Of a stretch of 64,000 nt of DNA, positions 1-10,370 are shown piece after piece. How positions within the stretch are numbered: position 1 is the stretch's first letter; every line of letters starts with the position of its first letter. Below the pieces are notes generated by a model. That model ran no database searches. It was not told the origin of the DNA and saw only the letters and a list, made by a program, of their open reading frames with translations. The stretch covers positions 372,001-436,000 of the forward strand of contig JAHNUO010000022.1 of NCBI GenBank assembly GCA_019787685.1, written 5' to 3'. Both the position numbers and the translations under genes were made by a program. The DNA is from Chiua virens. Taxonomy: Eukaryota; Basidiomycota; Agaricomycetes; Boletales; Boletaceae.

Positions 1-6
1 TTGCCG

Positions 7-498
7 TTATGCTTCTATATTTAACCGTGACTCACCACTTTCAGGCTGAGGAGCCTGGACCGCATCGGCTCCATCATCGAAGTGCTCCACATGATCTAAT
101 TCATCATTGACGTGAGGGCCCCATACATGTGGATCAGGTGTGTTGGTAATACCTGGAGGATGAAAAGGGGAGGGATGATGAAGTCCCGCTGGTCCAGGGT
201 CGCCAACTGTTGCCGTTGTCCAAACTGTTGACTGTGTATCGATTTTCTGTTCCACTGTCGTCCCGAACACTGAGATTCAAGCTCAAGGGCCAGAGAAGGT
301 AGAACACCCACCCCGTTTGACCTCCTCCTCAAACTCCCGTGTGTACTGCTCGCGATCAACAGGATTGTGGATGTGATGTTGACAGCTCTTTTCGTGCCTA
401 GTCAAGCCTTGCGGTTTGAAGACCATACCACAGTACTTGCACTTGACCCCTGTCGGCTGATAATGTTGTCTTGATTTGTGAGTAATGAGAGGTGGCAT
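7..498 (-). CDS. small C2H2-like zinc-finger protein, two exons
   Basis: This is a small two-exon reading frame of unknown function. The first exon starts at 498 and contains one zinc-finger-like unit (CKYCGMVF, then RHEKSCQHH) near residues 20-42, followed by an acidic stretch. A 42-nt intron (about 311-270, GTGGGT donor, CTCAG acceptor) joins it in frame to a low-complexity second exon that ends with TAA at 7-9. The finger has the C-x2-C spacing with a downstream H-x-x-x-C-x-x-H-H cluster, so it could bind metal. I recall similar short zinc-finger proteins scattered through Agaricomycete genomes, sometimes beside transposons, but I cannot give a role. The intron keeps the frame open, which supports a real gene; expression is unknown. 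Confidence 0.5.
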
Positions 499-1069
499 TC
501 TGTTAACGCAGAGAAGAGTATGTGAATCGATATGAAAGAGGGTCAGCTTTTATAGCGCAAACGAGCCTGTGACGCATGGTGGGTGCGCTGTGGGTATAAC
601 CACTTACGTGTATAAAAGTTGATCTGTTGATGGAATAGACGTTCCAGTCTAAGCGACCTGGATTCAAGACCCTGTGTAAATGTATTAATACTGTGCAAGG
701 AAAGTCAAAAGCACTCAGATTCAACTCACCTGCCAGTGGCGTGATCAGAGGTGAAAGAATCATGGCCGGGTACTAATAGTATGAGCTCTGCATTTACATA
801 AATCGTAGTACTCACCTGTGATTCAACATTCCTGGTCTTGGCCCATAAAACTCTTCTGAATCTGAACCTTGCATCTGTGAATTCGACATGAAAAACGCGA
901 TGAGCGGAGAGGATTGATGAGACAGAGAGATGGGACTCATTGAGGCATTGACATGGCATCAAGAGTCTTGGTGAATGACTTGATTTATGTAAATTCAGAT
1001 TCCGAGATAATCTGGATCTGACTGACTCGTCTCTGAATCAGTACTCATTGACTGAAACACGACGATGGC
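499..1069. other. intergenic, nothing recognised
   Basis: Only short reading frames on both strands, none with a domain or a convincing splice pattern. It separates the zinc-finger gene from the cyclin B pseudogene. Confidence 0.4.
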
Positions 1070-2030
1070 CCCAATGATGAGGAGCAGGAAGTCCAGATGG
1101 CCGCCTCTCTCGATGCTGGTATCGACAGTGAGCCAGAAGCTGATCCGAATGGTAACGAATGGGAGGACCTCAACGCTGAAGACGGCGGTGATCCCTTGAT
1201 GGTTAGCGAAAACATAAATGAGATTTTCGACTACATGAAGCAAACCAAGGTATCTGCCTTCTTCTACATTCGTCGCTGTCAGCTGATCCCGGTTAACACC
1301 CTAATCCGGACTACATGTCGAGTCAGAAGGAGCTCGCATGGTCAATGCGAGGCATCCTACTCGATTGGCTCGTATCCTACTCGAGGTCCATGCTCACTTC
1401 TGTCTCCTCCCCGAAATGTTCTTCCTCTGTGTCAACATCATCGACCGCTTCCTCTGAATCTCTTCCTGCATCGTTTCCCTCGCCAAGTTGCAGTTGGTCA
1501 GTATTACCTGTCTCTTCATCGCGTCCAAGGTAGAAGAGATCATGGTGCCTTTCGTATCTCACTTCCTCCACTGTACCAACTCATTGTATACTGAGCCCGA
1601 CATCCTCCTCGCAGAGCACTACGTCTGAATCTTGAAGACGATCGACTGGAACTTATCTTACCCAAACCCAATGCACTTCTCCCATTGTATCAGCAAGGCC
1701 GATGACTACGATGTCAAAGCACACACGATTGGCAAGTATCCCTTGGAGGTTGGGCCCTAGAGTGGCGGTTATTAGCTACTCCTCCATCTTTGATGGCAGC
1801 CGCATCGCTCTGGTTAGTGCGTTTGATTCTTGGGAACTATAAATGGGTACGTACAGTACATGCCTCGTGCCTATTCAATTTTCCTCAACCCTTTTTCTCC
1901 AAGTCCGTGAACTTAGCGCACTTTTCTTCTTATGCCGAGAGCTCACTGCTGCCTACCGCCAACTTGATGTTGAACTATGTGCTGAAACCTATACGACATG
2001 AGTCGTTCCACAGAAAATATGCCTGAAAGC
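1070..2030 (+). pseudogene. B-type cyclin pseudogene
   Basis: The conceptual translation in several frames matches a fungal mitotic B-type cyclin, the activating subunit of Cdk1. It begins with an acidic leader and DPLMVSENINEIFDYMKQ (about 1190-1245), then a probable intron, then SQKELAWSMRGILLDWL (about 1318-1368), the typical start of the cyclin box. After a frame change come LLPEMFFLCVNIIDRF, FIASKVEEI and, past a TGA near 1626, LKTIDWNLSYPNPMHF and SKADDYDVKAHTIGKY. A last part at 1790-2026 carries SSYAESSLLPTANLML and KPIRHESFHRKYA. Frame changes and in-frame stops in conserved cyclin-box positions mean it cannot encode a complete cyclin. The retained intron-like segments suggest duplication of a genomic copy rather than a retrocopy. 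A functional parent should exist elsewhere. Confidence 0.85.
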
Positions 2031-3002
2031 GCTTTTTGAAGGTACAGGTTGCTGCCAGTGGTGACCATCGACGAGTGCCCTCAACCCGTCAGGGCTTGCT
2101 GTTCAGGCCCTTCCTATGGACAAGAGTAAACGATTCAGACGTCGATGTCGATCCAGGTCTAGGTTATTATACGCGGACCAATTTAGCCTTCCTACCTCTT
2201 CCTACTGTCAATGCCAATGAGCATTGGTCAAGATTCAGATCCAGACGCCACTGGACTCCGTTGATATCATTCCTGCCATTGACACTGTAGGGATATTATG
2301 CCTCCTCCTGGGGGCTTTGGGGCCGTAAAGTACAAGCGGAGCCCTCCCTTTCGAGGATCGAGTTGCAGTGGTCTAGCCCCGTGTGCGCATACGGATTCCA
2401 TCGTGTCGGAGGGAATTTAGAAAGGAGGTGCGTGCATGCTCTGCATTGTACAAATGGTTCAGGGGTCTGCAGGCTGTAAAACGTGTGTTCTCATGGTGCG
2501 CTCATCGTGAAACATGTCGCCTTCTGTGGAGGATATGGCCAACCCTGATCAGCTAGAGTGGGCTGTTCAGACTGTTCCAGGAAAAGTGCACTTTCTCAGA
2601 TATAGCCCATCCGACTGACACACATTTACTCTTCTAGGGAGCTACCAAGGGAGGATGTTGGGTTAAGCGCCCGTCTTGTCCCAGTACCTCTCGCAGAATG
2701 AGATCAGGGTGCGTACTGACAACAGGAAGTGGCACTGGAACCATAACATGAAAGAGTGATCATGAAGGACGTTACATGCGTGTGGCATAAATTGTCGTAA
2801 TGATATTTACATGCATTGTAATGTACACTAGCCGATCTTATCTCACGATCGCGGATTGTGATGCCCGTCGCAAGTACGGTTACCTGATTGTATCTTATCC
2901 ACCAAAGTTATAATACCATTATAAGTAGCATTGCAATGATTGGTCGCGTGGTTTACGTGACATTACAACATAGTCAGGTTGAAATGGTACCTTGACTTTT
3001 TC
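2031..3002. other. intergenic, nothing recognised
   Basis: Downstream of the cyclin relic. Only short frames with no domain on either strand; no RNA gene seen. Confidence 0.4.
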
Positions 3003-3095
3003 CGACACACCTTTCTCGCTGAGCCTGGCTCTCACTTTTGCATAGATATGTTCCTAGGAAAAAAAGTCAGAATCACATTAGAAGAAGGGCCGTGG
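3003..3095 (-). repeat. fragment of the Pro/Ser-rich family gene (exon 2 start plus intron)
   Basis: About 90 bp here are nearly identical to 13,396-13,490, the end of intron 1 and start of exon 2 of the paralogue at 12,291-13,637, in the same orientation. A diverged version also lies at 32,890-32,975 on the other strand. The fragment ends just past the 3' end of the P450 gene. It is a non-functional piece of a dispersed gene family. Confidence 0.7.
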
Positions 3096-3193
3096 CGCGG
3101 TGTGTTATTGATAAATAAATAGAGACAGTACATGCATCAAAGTTACATCATCTCGGTAGAATTCGCTGCAATAACACTTCTTATTGGTGCCAT

Positions 3194-4786
3194 TCAAAGT
3201 CTCGCCCCATCATTCCGTGGCACCATCCGCACAGAAATATCATCTTCTGTATGTGCAACGGAAATGCTGCGCGGATGGATTCGAAGCTTGCACCAACCAA
3301 CTGAATCCTCCTTGGCCGGAAGAATGTCAAATTCGTGGAGTAAGATGATCATAAGAACTTTGATCGTGTAGATGGCCAGCCATCTTCCTTTGCACTGCAA
3401 TCCCATAAGCACTGCGAAATGACTGACATGTAAAAGGCACACGTACGATGTGCTTGCCACCGCCTAGCGAGTGGAATGGAAATCCTTCTGTCTGTAGTTG
3501 TCTTCTACGGTAGGGTTGCTGTGCAAACCGATCGACTACAAAGCTCTCAGGATCCGGAAAGGTGTCCGCGTCCATGTGGATAGCGCGCAGATTCCATAAC
3601 ACGAGTTCTCCCTTCTTTATTGGTATCACCCCATCCTTGACGCTTAAATCAAAGTCGCAATTTGCTTGCCGTACCCCGCCGTACAGTGCTGTAATCCTCA
3701 GGGTCTCCATGATCGCAGATGTTAGCAGCTGGAAGGACGAATCATCCAGCTTGTCGGCACCAGCTTCTAGGAGCGCCTTCAAGCTGCCGAACTTGTTGAC
3801 TGCTGAATCGATCTCTGTGCGAACTTGCGCAAAGGCGTTGGGGTTTCCAAGTAAAAACGAGAGCAAAAAGAGCGAGTTGGTCGACGTGTTGCCATGAATA
3901 CCCCGGAATAAAGGGAGGATCAACTGCGCTCCCTCAAACGGCTGGATGCCGTTGTCTTTAAGGGTCTTTGCAAGTCCATGGGAAAATTGGTCATCGTGGT
4001 CGATGACTTCTTCCTGTTGCAAATATCCTTTGAGAGAGTTTAATAGCCTCGTGCGCGCTACGTTGGATGGCCAACCCAAAAGGAATGACCTGCCGAATCG
4101 GTATGGAATGCTTTTGTCGAGTGTCCTGAAGTCTCTGTATGTTCCAGCTGGAAATGCACTTCCGAAAAGGACATGATTCGTCGTGTTGTAAAGAGGCTCG
4201 TTGATGAGGGAGGTCAAGGATATTGGTCCGTTGCGATTATGGAGAAAGCTCTTGATCTCGGATAACAGGATAGGCCCGAATCCCTGTGTTGTCTGTCCTA
4301 AGAAGCGCAGGGACAAACGTTTGTCGACTAATGGAAAGAGCTCGCGTGTCATAACTTCGTGGAAATGCGCATGGTTGGATGTGACTCCGGAAACGATGCT
4401 AAGTGCCGCACGGTGCGCAATGTCGTTATTGAGCAGCTGGTGGGAAGCCGAGAAAACCGAGGAAATTGCATCTCCTGAAGAGATCACTTTGACCCGGGAA
4501 CTACCAAGTAACACGGTGTGCACGGGACCGTAGCGTTCGCTAGTTGAAACGTTGATATCTGTATCAATTGATAGGTCCTTTCAAGTCAATAATCTGAAAC
4601 CTACTGGCAGCGAACGATAAATGCGCTCGGGCTCAGCGCGTACAGCATCCTGTTGACGCATCCTACCAATAAGCTCGGTATGTGAAGGAAAGCATTTGAT
4701 AAATTGAAAAGACATGAGAAGATAGATCTTGTGATGCTTGTGAGGATCGTCAAAGTGTACAAAAGAATGCGGGTGAAGAGAGACAT
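3194..4786 (-). CDS. cytochrome P450 monooxygenase
   Basis: A haem-thiolate monooxygenase, probably anchored in the ER membrane. The first exon (from 4786) gives a hydrophobic N-terminus of about 60 residues. The main exon (about 4550-3447) holds the P450 core: ExxR helix K as ETLR, then FPDPESFVVDRF, the PERF-equivalent. The haem loop is split by a 52-nt intron (3446-3395, GTACGT donor): GGGKHI before it and CKGRWLAIYTIKVL after it, restoring the Cys ligand in GGKHICKGR. The stop is at 3194. The junction of the first and second exons is unclear because a TAG follows RCQ, so either an intron of about 45 nt lies there or the N-terminus is damaged. Substrate is unknown. Two further damaged copies lie at 8.2-8.9 kb and 62.2-63.3 kb. 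Confidence 0.8.
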
Positions 4787-5305
4787 GCTGATCTCTATCC
4801 GAGACGGGGCGAAACCTCGAACTATTTATCCTCATGGAGATTTCCTGTGCTAGCCGGTATATGTTCACGAGGTTCAATATGAAAATCCTGCAACAAGCAA
4901 GTCACAGTTAGCGCCACCGTGCTGTCCACGTCAAGCCGCGCCCTCTTGTGCGATAACACACACGCCACGAAGAAGTGGTCGTAATTTCCAAGTTAGCTGC
5001 GGGCGCTGACTGACGGAATCAATCAAAACAGCGAGCAGAATCGATCTCAGTATATGCACCTAATTTTCAAGAGGAATGGAATTACCGCAAGGCTTAGTGA
5101 CGTAGAAACCCTTCAAGATCTCGATGTGTCGCGAGGTCACCGCTTGAGGACGTGGCAGCGACGCGCACTGGCTTTAGGGATGTCTGAATCACACGATGTA
5201 AGTACATACCTTAATCGCCTGCCAGGCGTAACAGTGCAACCGTGACTGACCGGGTCACAATAGAAGGCATCACAGAGTCAGTCTGACTCGGTCTACGCGA
5301 GCGCT
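4787..5305. other. P450 upstream region, duplicated at 8.7-8.9 kb
   Basis: The first ~200 bp upstream of the P450 start, to about 4985, are repeated almost exactly at about 8,700-8,920 upstream of the truncated P450 copy, so the duplication included the promoter. A short frame at 5054-5245 has no recognisable domain. Confidence 0.55.
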
Positions 5306-5309
5306 ATGT

Positions 5310-5405
5310 ACCTTCTGAATCAGTGAGCAACAGAGTCTTGGTTCACAGCACTTAGTTATTCCTGGAGAGGGTGTCAGAGACCCTACCGTATTGCAATTAA
5401 TTTGC
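5310..5405 (+). repeat. dispersed repeat, also at 33.5 kb
   Basis: About 95 bp closely match 33,497-33,603 in the same orientation, sharing GTACCTTCT, AGTCTTGGTTCACAG and the end ATTGCAATTAATTTGCT. It resembles the end of a retroelement, possibly the 3' part of an LTR, but I see no complete element or coding region attached to either copy. Confidence 0.6.
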
Positions 5406-5639
5406 TGGATGGAGTAAGCATGGGCGTGATATTCTAAGGCAAATACTTGGTGATCTTTGAAAACAACAAAATAAAAATAAAACCAACAACCAACCCAGCA
5501 TTGCAGAGAGAAAACCAGCAAGATAGCGAACGGAGGGGAAGTCACCTTCGACTCCATCATCACGATGAGGGGATCCCTCGATGAGTGCTTCAGAGTCCTT
5601 GCCAAAAATGCTATCCCGAACCATCAACCGGCATACAGA

Positions 5640-6180
5640 CTGACAAACCCACGCAGAGAACGCGGAGAACGAACAGACCCAATAATAATATACGCCGATG
5701 GCTGTTGCCTCCGAGATGGGCAGTCTATGGAAGTGGAATCTGGATTAGCGACAACAACCCCCTGAGCAGGGCAATACGTGTTCCTGAAACGCACCAATCA
5801 AATCAAACAGGAGAGATTGTCGCGATAACGATCACCCTCCAATTGCCAATGGTCGACCCAACGGTCCCCGTAACAATTGTCTCCGACTCCAGATACGCCA
5901 TTGACGGGCTCACCGCCCACCTTGAACACTGCCAGTGGGAGAACAAGGGATGGACCGGCGTCAATAATGCTGACTGGTTTAGTAAATCAGCAGCCTACCA
6001 ACTTAGACGGAGGTGCCCCCACAAACCTTAAATGGACGAAAAGCCACAACAGCGACCTCGGCAATGATCAAGGAGACATGCTAGCCAACAGGGGGGCCGA
6101 AAAAGAACACATAGATGCAGTCGACCTCGCGATTCCCGAAAACTTTAAAGTTAACATTCCTGGACCTTGGACAGGTTTGT
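5640..6180 (+). pseudogene. RNase H domain of a retroelement, frameshifted
   Basis: Translation across two or three frames gives a recognisable ribonuclease H fold. The order is IIYADGCCLRDGQ (first catalytic Asp region), YGSGIWISDNNPLSRAIRV, HQSNQTGEIVAI (the Glu helix), VTIVSDSRYAIDGL (second Asp), and NLKWTKSHNSDLGNDQGDMLA with the final His and Asp. At least two frameshifts break it, near 5735 and 6005. RNase H of this type degrades the RNA strand during retroelement reverse transcription. No reverse transcriptase is seen nearby, so this is an isolated relic. Agaricomycete genomes carry many similar domains. Confidence 0.8.
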
Positions 6181-6479
6181 GTCGAGATCTGAGTCTGAAT
6201 CGGTCCCGGATGTCCCAGACTGGGCGGGGTCGAAATCAGGCGTCGAAGATTGGGTCACTTGATTGTCGAGATAACTCCTTTATAGGTGTCAAACGTGTGC
6301 TGATTGATAATGGCTCTGGTCTTGCATCCGATGTGGGCGATGCTGTAACGTATTCTGTGTTACGCCACAAGTTTAAGTTCTTGGGAACCGCTTTAATGCC
6401 TGTCGGTGACGAATGGTGGTATCCTCGAGGGGTTTTTCTATTAGTTCAATTGCATAATATAAGCGAGACCATTAGGTTT

Positions 6480-7480
6480 CTTACTTGTGTGCACCCCCAC
6501 CCGTGGGTATGTACCATACACCTCGATCGCCATCCTACACCTCAACGCCTCACCCGCCACCTCACACAACCACTGGTAGTCCGTCGCGACAGCCCTCTCT
6601 GCTCTCCTACATCCACCTACCATCCCCGACGACACCACAAGTCAACAAATGGTGACATGACGACACGACACGACGTGGTGGTACCTACTACACCTCACCT
6701 CACCACATCTCCTACACTTCACCCTACCCGTGCCACACCCATCGTGCCACCAGGCCTCCCTTCGTAGCGACGACAACGCAACGACGACGACGTATGTTAT
6801 GTTCACTGCAGCCCTCCTACCCCTCACCCCTCACTGCACCTCACGCGTTCACATCTCCGAGCCCTCCCTCCCACACCCACTCACCACCACCACTTCGCCT
6901 TCCGAGTCGTCCCACTCACGCCACACGTCGTATCGACAACGACATGGCACATCCATTCACCCTCCCCAGCCCACCTCAACAGTGGGCATGGCGACACGAC
7001 GCGAGACGTTTCGGACTCGGACACAACGTGCCACGATGATGACGACGCGTGCACCCGTCTCGTCAGTAGGCCACCACCCTCGCCGTCTCCCCCTCTCCAC
7101 CACCACCTCTCCTTTGCGAAAATGATTCAACGACATGCGATGAACACGACAACGACGATGCAACTCCACCCCACCTCCCACACCTCACCCTACTGGCAAC
7201 CCCCCACCGTCTCCCTCGTGCCACATCCATCGTGCCACCAGGCCCACCACATCTCTCCTCCCTTCATGGCGACGATGATGACGCCACGATACGACAAGAC
7301 TCGGAACGAGATGACAACGCGACACGACGACGACGTGACAATATGTCGCATCGTCCACGTGTCACGTCCATCTCGATGAGTCGTTGACGACGAGAGGAGG
7401 AGGATCTGACCTGATGCGACACGGCACGGTTCTTAGAAGGCGTGGTCACACCCACCCAAAAATGGCTTACGAGACAATAA
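6480..7480. repeat. CAC/ACG-rich low-complexity tract
   Basis: About 1 kb dominated by CAC, ACC, ACG and CGACGA words on the + strand. It yields many spurious Thr/His/Arg/Pro-rich frames and no domain. The same texture appears on the opposite strand at 9,020-9,485. Confidence 0.6.
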
Positions 7481-7482
7481 AA

Positions 7483-7999
7483 ACACAAATAACTACGTCA
7501 TACTTAGATCTCACTAGCACTAGATACGCGGTATAAAACCTCATCAGCCACCTAGAAACAGATGCAACACTATGGCACCAAATCAGACACCCAGACATAC
7601 GGAGACAAATGCAAAATTTCCTCGACTACTTACCTCCGGCTCCCTCCGCGTCGGAGAGTTCTGGTCCGGAATCCCCAACCACGAACACCGATCAAAGTGA
7701 AATAAATATCCTTGTCTAAAAAAATAACTGAAAATACCACGTAAATGATTTATTTCCACAATACGAAGATACCCCGGGCTGGTCTCGTCAATGCTCAAGG
7801 TGATCGAATCGAGTGTGTCATTATTGTCGCACACACAGATTCCAGCATCACCGAACGCCCATGCTAAATTGCCCTCGCCACACCGCCAACTAGCTTCCTC
7901 TGATACCCACTGACGGCGCCACGTAGACATGCTTTCGTCGTCCATCCCTAAACAAACTGAGAAAGTCTTGGATAGTGTCTTTCTGATCATACAATACGA
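7483..7999. other. no gene recognised
   Basis: A minus-strand frame of 135 codons (7583-7990) shows no domain I recognise and lies between rearranged fragments. It is probably non-coding. Confidence 0.35.
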
Positions 8000-8165
8000 C
8001 CACGTGGAAAGGGTGAGATTAACGAAAGACGAAGGTCCACTCTCACAGGGAGGAGTAGTCCATTTAGTTCATCGATAGGTACGAGGATGGTGGACGGATG
8101 ACCTCCGATGGATGATACATCAAAGCCGGCAAATGAGATCGTAATGTCACCACTTGATATGGGAT
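8000..8165 (+). pseudogene. fragment of Pro/Ser-rich family gene joined to P450 copy
   Basis: The complement of this stretch aligns with the + strand at about 11,090-11,235, inside the coding region of paralogue 1 (10,371-11,616). Shared stretches include GGTGACATTACGATCTCATT-type text and CTCCCTGTGAGAGTG. The fragment is therefore in sense orientation on the + strand. It abuts the truncated P450 copy at about 8165, forming a head-to-head chimera of two gene pieces. Confidence 0.65.
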
Positions 8166-8925
8166 GTCGCGATCCTGGAGAAAGTTCTTGATCTCGGATA
8201 GCAGGATGATCCCAAACGCCCAGGTTGTTTTGTCTTAATAAGCGCGGCGACAAACGTTTGTCGATTAATGGAATGAACTCGCGCCTCATGACATCCCGGA
8301 GCAGCACATGGTTGGAGCTAGATATGGTTCCGGAAACGACGTGAAATATCTCGCGGTGCGTAATGTCGCTACTGAGCAGCTGGTGGGAAGTCGAGAAACC
8401 GAGGAAATTGCATATCCTGAAGAGACCACTTTGACCCACGAACTACTAAGTAACATGGTGTACACGAGACGATAGTGTTCCCTAGCTGAAATGTCGATAT
8501 CTGTATTAACTGATAGGTCCCTTGATAATCTGGAACATAGTGGCAGCGAGCGAGAAATGCGCAAGGGCTCAGCGCGTACAGCATCCCGTTGACAAGTCCT
8601 ACCAAAAAGCTTGGTGTGTGAAGGAAAGCATTTGATAAATCAAAAAGACATGAAAAGGTAGATCCTGTGATGCTTGTGAGGATCGTCAAAATGTATGAAA
8701 GAGTGCGGGTGAAGAGACATGCTGATCTCTATCCGAGACGAGGCGAGACATCGAACTATTTATCGTCATGGTGATTTACTGTGCTAGCCGGCATGTTCAC
8801 GAGGTTCAATATGAAAATCCTGCAACAAGCAAGTCACAGTTAGCGCCACCGTGCTGTCCACGTCAAGCCACGCCCTCTTGTGCGATAGCACACACGCCAC
8901 GAATAAGTGGTTGTAATGTCATTTG
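8165..8925 (-). pseudogene. truncated duplicate of the 5' part of the P450 gene
   Basis: This matches the promoter, first exon and start of the second exon of the P450 at 3194-4786. It includes the hydrophobic N-terminus (TILTSITGSTFSCLFDLSNAF) and DLSVNTDIDISAREHY with LVYTMLLSSS. The match runs to the segment encoding LLSEIKSF-like residues and stops at about 8165, before the helix K and haem regions. The reading frame is broken near 8400. It cannot encode a P450. The upstream flank is as well conserved as the coding part, so this was a DNA-level segmental duplication. Confidence 0.8.
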
Positions 8926-9019
8926 TCACCGCACAATTATCCGCATAAATCAACTGAGCTAACAAGATGATGAGTCGTAACCACATCACCAGAGTACACC
9001 TACATGATTGAAAGTGGAA

Positions 9020-9485
9020 ATCCGCGACGGGTCGTGCAGCGAGTCTGTGCCAGAGAAAGGGTACGTCCAACGCAAATGGTGAATCGACGTGGCGGGCCAT
9101 GGCACATGACCAGCGAAACGACACGACACAATCTTTTCTCATTATGTCGTCATCGTCGTCGTGTCCCCATCGTGTTGTGGCAAGTTAGCACGGGTCCGGA
9201 GTGAATCGACACGCAGAAGAAGACAACACGACACATGGACGATGTGACACATTGTCGCATCGTCATCACATCATGTCGACGTCTCATTTTCATTGCATCG
9301 TCGTATTGTGCGTCGTGTCTGAGTTGTCATGGGGTGGGGTGGCACCGTGACAGAGGATGAAGGAGGGTGAGGCGCGTTGACGATGCGACAATGTGGTGCG
9401 TCATTGAGGCAGCACGCTGTGACATCGTCATCGTGCCCAGGTGGCACGAAGGGTGGCTCGGGAGGTAAGGTGTAAGGAGGTGGCT
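9020..9485. repeat. ACG/CAC-rich low-complexity tract, inverted relative to 6.5-7.5 kb
   Basis: GTCGT, CATCGTC and GGTGG words dominate the + strand here, that is, the complement of the tract at 6,480-7,480. The two tracts flank the truncated P450 block in opposite orientation. No gene is seen. Confidence 0.55.
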
Positions 9486-9487
9486 GA

Positions 9488-9690
9488 AGAGCAGACAAGC
9501 AAAGTCGGTATGCATGCCTTCGCTGTGGCTGATGACCTCGTTAGCGAACGTGAGACCGCGCATCAGACCGCGCTTCTTGAGCCAGAAAATGGATGCAAAG
9601 GAAGCTGAGAAGAAGATGCTCTCGACGGCGGTGAATGCGACCAGGCGCTCGGCGAATGTCAAGCATTGGTCAGAAGTGATCACTTACTGG
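9488..9690 (-). pseudogene. ribonucleotide reductase small-subunit fragment
   Basis: About 60 codons on the minus strand match class I ribonucleotide reductase R2: [55 protein letters not shown] and LLFSHL. These include the helix with the iron-ligand Glu/His region (EGMHTDFA). The match starts and ends abruptly; past LLFSHL it runs into the low-complexity tract. It is a captured or translocated piece of an RNR2 gene and cannot make the diiron-tyrosyl subunit. The frame is open across the fragment, so it is relatively young. Confidence 0.85.
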
Positions 9691-9699
9691 GACTGAACG

Positions 9700-10370
9700 A
9701 GACGACGGAGTGAAACGAACGAGTCGTTGCAGTGGCCCAGGAGTGAGCGTGCGTGTAAAGTGCGAATCAATCGATAAAGTGACTTAGTTCGAGAAATTCA
9801 ATGTGACGAACGGTGTTAAATGAGTGCGCTCGAGGCCTGAGAGCCTGAGGTCGTCGAGGTTCGAGTAACTCGGTGGTCGAGAATAAAGAATAGAGATAAA
9901 AACTTCTCCAAGTTGATAAGTACTAGCGTTTTCCATTGGATTCAACTCCGATTATCCTGCCACTCCGTGATTCCTGCCGCAATCCATGGGCGTTGCCTAC
10001 ACCTTGGAGGATTGCAACTAAGCAACTTTCTATTGCATGAGTCTACATTGACATGTTACACCGGGCCGTGTCATGACGTTCACCACTAGTATGATGTACC
10101 ACCAGTATCCGGCGAGCGTCGGTCCAGGATGAGGAAATATTATCACTGACACATGACACTTCCAAGACCACAGCTGGGAGCAAGTTGTGTTCGTCTGACC
10201 TCATCTTAGCCAACCATTGAGCTTATTGAATTTCCTCTTCGCAAGTATAGCACGATGTGTGCCCCCTCGATCATATGTCTTCTCTTGATGTTTGGACACA
10301 TACGTAAGACTCGAGTAACACACTAATATATTATAGTCCTTATGATACAAGATTTAGCCTCCATAGCCCG
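9700..10370. other. intergenic, nothing recognised
   Basis: No domain-bearing frame on either strand. It lies downstream of the Pro/Ser-rich paralogue 1. Confidence 0.4.

Noticed and set aside
6178..6767. Long plus-strand frame following the RNase H relic
   Set aside because: It continues into CAC-rich low-complexity DNA, has no domain, and overlaps other frames of equal length.
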